The position numbers were made by a program, and so were the translations under genes. Shown here piece by piece: positions 60,927 to 64,000 of a stretch of 64,000 bases of DNA; position 1 is the stretch's first letter, and each line of letters opens with the position of its first letter. The notes under the pieces are model-generated. The model was given only the letters and a program-made list of their open reading frames with translations, had not been told where the DNA came from and made no database searches. The DNA comes from CANNBR01 sp964604015 (GTDB lineage Bacteria > Babelota > Babeliae > Babelales > CAIQNR01): contig CAZRXF010000012.1 of NCBI GenBank assembly GCA_964604015.1, positions 124,001 to 188,000 of the forward strand, written 5' to 3'.

Positions 60927-62175
60927 GAGCGCCTTTCGATCGTAGAGTTCGGTGATAATTAATGGCAAAATGATGCGCATAATTCCTAAGGTAGATCAAC
61001 AGTTTACCAACCGGTTGGGTCTCATCAAGACCAAAGCCCTCTGGGTAGTTATCACTGAAAATAATTTCTTCTCGTTTTGCCAAACTGAGACAGGGAGTTT
61101 CTTCCAGTAGGGAGAGCACGGCATTACGTTGTCCCTTGCCCCCATCGATGAGAACAAGATCAGGTTTTTCAAAAGGATCTTTGTAGCGTCGACGAACAAT
61201 TTCAAACAAGGCTGCATAATCATTTTGAACGGTGAGCGTTCGAATTTTGAAGCGACGAAATGCATGTTTGTCAGGTATCCCATCAGTAAAGCGAATGCAG
61301 GAACCAACGATCGCGTTACTTTGAAAATGGGAAATATCAAAACAGTCGATAGTGCGTGGAGGGTGTGGGAGGTCAAATATAGCTTGGAGCGTTTGAGCAG
61401 TAACAGCATAGGGTTCAGGAAGTTCTGTGATTGCGTGAACAAGTACATCTTTTGCGTATTTATGAGGGGTAAACCGAGTTTCTAGGGTTTTAAAGATGGT
61501 ATCAATTGAAAGGGCATATTCGTGCAAATTACGAGCCTTTTCGAATGCAAGTTCTTTAGTTGCTTTTTGCATTTCTGCTTGGACTTTTTCTAAGAATGCC
61601 GTTCGTTTTTGTTCAAGAGCATCGATGGCAAGTTCCAATCTTATCAAGTAGTCAGTTGTCTCAAACTGTTCACGGCAACTTCCTGCACATTTTCCTAAAT
61701 GGTAATCAAGACAGCCATTGGGAATTTTCTTAGTACAGCGGTACAACCGGAAGGTGTTGATCAGATATTCGTACACCTTGCGCGCTTGTTGTTTGTGAAT
61801 GAAGGGGCCGAAATAGCGCCCTTTTTCTTTTTGTGTCCGTACAATCTTGAGTGAAGGAACTGCTTCATTGGTGATCAGGAGATACAGAAAGGGATCGCCC
61901 GATTTTAAAAGGACGTTGTATTTTGGCTGGTACTTTTTAACCAAGTCTGCTTCTAGCAATAAAGCTTCTGTTTCCGTTTTGGTAAGTACGTAATCGATTG
62001 ATTCTGTTTCTTCCAGCAGGGCGTGCACTTTCCAATCGGTTTCTTGTTTTTGAAAATAGGAGGCCACCCGTTTACGCAGAGACTTTGCTTTTCCCACGTA
62101 CAAAACGGTTCCGCGGTTATTTTTAAACAGGTAGATACCGGGTAATAAGGGTAAGGATGCTATGTTCTTTTTCAT
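60880..62175 (-). CDS. uvrC: Excinuclease subunit UvrC, lacking the C-terminal HhH domain
   Basis: 431 residues against about 600 usual. The GIY-YIG nuclease domain (GIYLFKNNRGTVLYVGKAKS) cuts 3' of the lesion and the RNase H-like domain (DCFDISHFQ, PDLVLIDGGKGQ, and YHRTLRSK) cuts 5'. The UVR helices are short and the tandem helix-hairpin-helix that follows YHRxLRSK in other UvrC proteins is absent; the frame ends about 15 residues later within clpB. No frameshift seen. UvrA and UvrB are not in the window. Start ATG 62175 has no clear Shine-Dalgarno. Confidence 0.92.
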   Translation of the reverse strand: MKKNIASLPLLPGIYLFKNNRGTVLYVGKAKSLRKRVASYFQKQETDWKVHALLEETESIDYVLTKTETEALLLEADLVKKYQPKYNVLLKSGDPFLYLLITNEAVPSLKIVRTQKEKGRYFGPFIHKQQARKVYEYLINTFRLYRCTKKIPNGCLDYHLGKCAGSCREQFETTDYLIRLELAIDALEQKRTAFLEKVQAEMQKATKELAFEKARNLHEYALSIDTIFKTLETRFTPHKYAKDVLVHAITELPEPYAVTAQTLQAIFDLPHPPRTIDCFDISHFQSNAIVGSCIRFTDGIPDKHAFRRFKIRTLTVQNDYAALFEIVRRRYKDPFEKPDLVLIDGGKGQRNAVLSLLEETPCLSLAKREEIIFSDNYPEGFGLDETQPVGKLLIYLRNYAHHFAINYHRTLRSKGAHDDRKVHNGKPGADK

Positions 62176-62223
62176 AAGAACCAAGTATGCCGTTAAGGAC
62201 TATTTTTTTAAACAGCTTTTCTC

Positions 62224-62407
62224 TTTTTACTCTCATCTTTTCTTCCTCAAGAAGTATGTATGCGCTCTGCGCGCGGCACCAAAGGGGTACTTGTCTACCC
62301 CTTTGGAATCAGGACACAATCCTGCGGATTGATCGCTTTTTCGGCTCCAATCGTTCGTTGCGCCCTGTTGGTCGACAACTCAGTTGCGCCTAATGAGGAG
62401 TGACTAA
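62224..62407 (+). repeat. Repeat locus 3, module A copy 2
   Basis: Matches 45608-45793 along its whole length with scattered substitutions, including CGCTCTGCGCGC, TACTTGTCTACCCC and the closing GAGGAGTGACTAA. The central hairpin here has a perfect 11-pair stem, CCAAAGGGGTA/TACCCCTTTGG with six-base loop (62279-62306). The reading frame is conserved in copy 1, but I treat both as non-coding. Confidence 0.8.
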
Positions 62408-62523
62408 ATTTAATTTAATAAAGGTCCATATCAGGCAGAGCCGTGAGCCGTCCCCCGAAGGATGTGGCGAAACGTCGTTGCCGTCATAGGGATCCAAGGG
62501 AACCGTTGGTGCCCTGGTTCCAA

Positions 62524-62645
62524 GGGGGTGGGCAAGCACCCCCTGGCGCTCCCCCACGCGCAGTGGGGTACATGCTTCTTGAACTTAAGAAAAAAGATGA
62601 AAGTAAAAGAGAGGGGTGTGTCAAAGGGGAGACAAATCTCCCCTT
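62524..62645 (+). repeat. Repeat locus 3, module B copy 2 (hairpin string)
   Basis: 62526-62584 matches 52918-52976 closely. Hairpins: GGGGGTG/CACCCCC (62524-62543), CCCCAC/GTGGGG (62552-62568) and AAGGGGAG/CTCCCCTT (62624-62645). The second shows a base change against locus 2 (C-G here, T-G there) that keeps pairing. The 62408-62523 stretch between the modules holds no gene. Confidence 0.78.
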
Positions 62646-62655
62646 GAAATGATCG

Positions 62656-64000
62656 TTAACCGTTAAACGTAAGTCCACCGCCTCCAGAATTGGTCGCCGA
62701 ATTTTGAAGCAACAGGTTCAAATTGGCAAGTGAAGGTACCGGAGGTGCTGGTGGAAGTGGAGGAGGTGGTGGCAGCGGTGGAGGATTGAGCTGTGCGGCA
62801 AGGAGCGCTTTTTCAGCCGCTTGTTTTGCTGCTTGGTACGCATTTGTTTGTGCTTTGATTGCAGTGATGGTCTTTTTATCAAGAAATGGCTGATAGGTGC
62901 TGATTGTTTGAGGGAACGATCTACCAGAGGGGGTGAGTGCAATGGCTTTCCAGGACGTGGAAGGAAGTCCATGTTGCGCATTACCCTGTGTTGTCAGAGC
63001 GTAGGCGGTTCCAGTTACCAAACTGATAGCGCAGTTAATGGTGTTGGTAGGGGAAAGTGGCATGAGCGGTTGTGAGAGCCCAGGAAGAGCGCCAGCAGGA
63101 AGAGTGACAAACACGAGGTAATCAAGACCGGAAAGATACTTGGTAAAGCTTGAGCAGGTGTAGACAAAAATATCTTTTTTGAGTGCAGAAATGACGCCGG
63201 TAAGTGTTGCGTTTTCAAAGATAAATGGCCCAACTTCCTGTGCGTAGAATGCTTGCGTAGCAGCGTTTATTTCTTTGATAAGTTGGGCAGGAACGGCACT
63301 GGTTTGTTGTTGGAATGCGGCAAGTGCATCAGGGTACGCAAGTTGGAGTACTCCTTGTTGGTTGTAACAGTTTCCGGTTACCAAGCTGATCAGTAGCGTT
63401 GTTGAATCGGTGATCGGTTGCCCAAGTTGTGCTGGAGAGTTGACCAAAGGAAGTCCGATAGTTGCAATGGCAGAAGAGCCAGGAGGATTTTGCAACGTTA
63501 CCACAAAATCAGAAAGAGGGGCTTTTAAACCAAGGTTTGTTGAGGAAGTGCGATACACATACACTCCCTGCGCAACCGTGAGATCACTGTACGCCTCGAG
63601 ATTCCAGGAGCCAAAGATTGGTTTGGTGTTCGTCTCAAGTGCTGAAAGCCATTCCTGTTCGCGTTGCAGTTCGGCAGCAGGAGAGGCAACGCCAGGAATG
63701 CCGGAAGGGAAGGTGGCAAGGAGGTTGTTCACAGTGTTGTTGGCAGTTTTGCGTGGTGCAGAAACAGTAACGGTTTGTTGTGGGGTAAGAATTTCATACT
63801 CAACAGCAGCGCCTGAAGTGATGATACCAAAAGAACCGGTGAAATTTTGTTGTGGTCGGTAGGTTGTTGGCATCATGAGTTTTTCGTACGGAATAATCAT
63901 TGTATCTGGTAGCGATTGGATAGGCACGGTTTTGGTCCATGAAAGTGTTTGCTGACCTTCTTTGGTGAATGTCACCTTGATTTCTCTTTCAAGCCGGGTG
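62656..64000 (-). CDS. Large hypothetical protein with poly-proline C-terminal tail, 5' end missing
   Basis: At least 448 residues; the frame stays open to the window edge (codons TRLEREIK precede the first GTG at 63975), so the start lies outside. The visible part is beta-rich, Thr/Ser/Pro/Gln-rich, with two similar units about 170 residues apart: TTLLISLVTGNCYNQQG and NCAISLVTGTAYALTTQG, each preceded by SDFVVTL.../LDYLVFVTLPAG. The C-terminus has an Ala-rich helix, then PPPLPPPPPLPPAPPVP and a Gly-rich end. Likely secreted or surface-exposed, though no signal is visible here. No family recognised. Confidence 0.78.
   Translation of the reverse strand, partial: TRLEREIKVTFTKEGQQTLSWTKTVPIQSLPDTMIIPYEKLMMPTTYRPQQNFTGSFGIITSGAAVEYEILTPQQTVTVSAPRKTANNTVNNLLATFPSGIPGVASPAAELQREQEWLSALETNTKPIFGSWNLEAYSDLTVAQGVYVYRTSSTNLGLKAPLSDFVVTLQNPPGSSAIATIGLPLVNSPAQLGQPITDSTTLLISLVTGNCYNQQGVLQLAYPDALAAFQQQTSAVPAQLIKEINAATQAFYAQEVGPFIFENATLTGVISALKKDIFVYTCSSFTKYLSGLDYLVFVTLPAGALPGLSQPLMPLSPTNTINCAISLVTGTAYALTTQGNAQHGLPSTSWKAIALTPSGRSFPQTISTYQPFLDKKTITAIKAQTNAYQAAKQAAEKALLAAQLNPPPLPPPPPLPPAPPVPSLANLNLLLQNSATNSGGGGLTFNG

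Noticed and set aside
62443..62652. Two plus-strand frames over repeat locus 3
   Set aside because: Same reason: repeat module B, no ribosome site.
1..64000. CRISPR array, integrase, prophage or transposase
   Set aside because: No regularly spaced repeats and no recombinase or phage motif seen on either strand.

Overview
This window looks like a chromosome segment of a host-dependent, Gram-negative-type bacterium, most consistent with Dependentiae (Babeliae, formerly TM6) or a similar protist-associated lineage. This placement is inferred from gene content. About half of the roughly 63 genes begin with a signal peptide or lipobox. Many of those encode small coiled-coil, acidic, Cys-rich, Ig-like or ankyrin-type proteins with no recognisable enzyme. 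Among the housekeeping genes are a class Ic-like ribonucleotide reductase and a queuine uptake/Tgt pair, both reminiscent of Chlamydiae. No rRNA, tRNA, CRISPR array or transposase was recognised.

Layout. 1-2.9 kb: nrdA (cut by the window start) and nrdB. 4.0-6.9 kb: six consecutive small exported coiled-coil proteins. 6.9-10 kb: a reduced ComEC-like protein, a Cys-rich exported protein and an NfeD/SPFH pair. 10.1-11.5 kb: an exported PurA-fold protein with altered catalytic positions. 12.2-21.5 kb, minus strand: CNNM/CBS membrane protein, rpoD, dnaG, lgt and mnmG, the last four apparently one operon. 21.7-24.8 kb: mraY, an APC transporter and a SpoU methyltransferase. 24.9-28.2 kb, minus strand: five exported proteins with Ig-like character. 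28.5-31.4 kb: an exported ankyrin protein, then yhhQ-tgt. 31.5-35.4 kb: three tandem exported zinc-ribbon paralogues. 35.4-43.4 kb: two membrane proteins, murB, trhO, then pheT-lspA-comF overlapping end to end. 43.3-51.5 kb: an exported HD phosphohydrolase, two SurA-like folding factors, an exported prolyl aminopeptidase, a D-Ala-D-Ala dipeptidase lipoprotein and an exported adenosine deaminase. 51.7-55.7 kb: four exported low-complexity or acidic proteins. 55.8-62.2 kb, minus strand: uvrC-clpB-tpiA-secG-mlaE-mlaF. 62.7 kb to the end: a large protein with a poly-proline tail, cut by the window end.

Two themes stand out. First, several enzymes of purine and nucleotide chemistry carry export signals (PurA-like, HD phosphohydrolase, adenosine deaminase), as do two peptide-scavenging enzymes; this suggests chemistry done in the periplasm or in the host. 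Second, three intergenic stretches (45.57-46.42, 52.77-53.06 and 62.22-62.65 kb) share mosaic repeat modules built from short GC-rich hairpins. The first is a large imperfect inverted repeat surrounding a 190-bp element with perfect 15-bp terminal inverted repeats.

Limits: all family calls are from reading motifs by eye. Start codons were chosen from Shine-Dalgarno spacing and signal-peptide shape and often differ from the longest frame. Promoters are consensus matches only.
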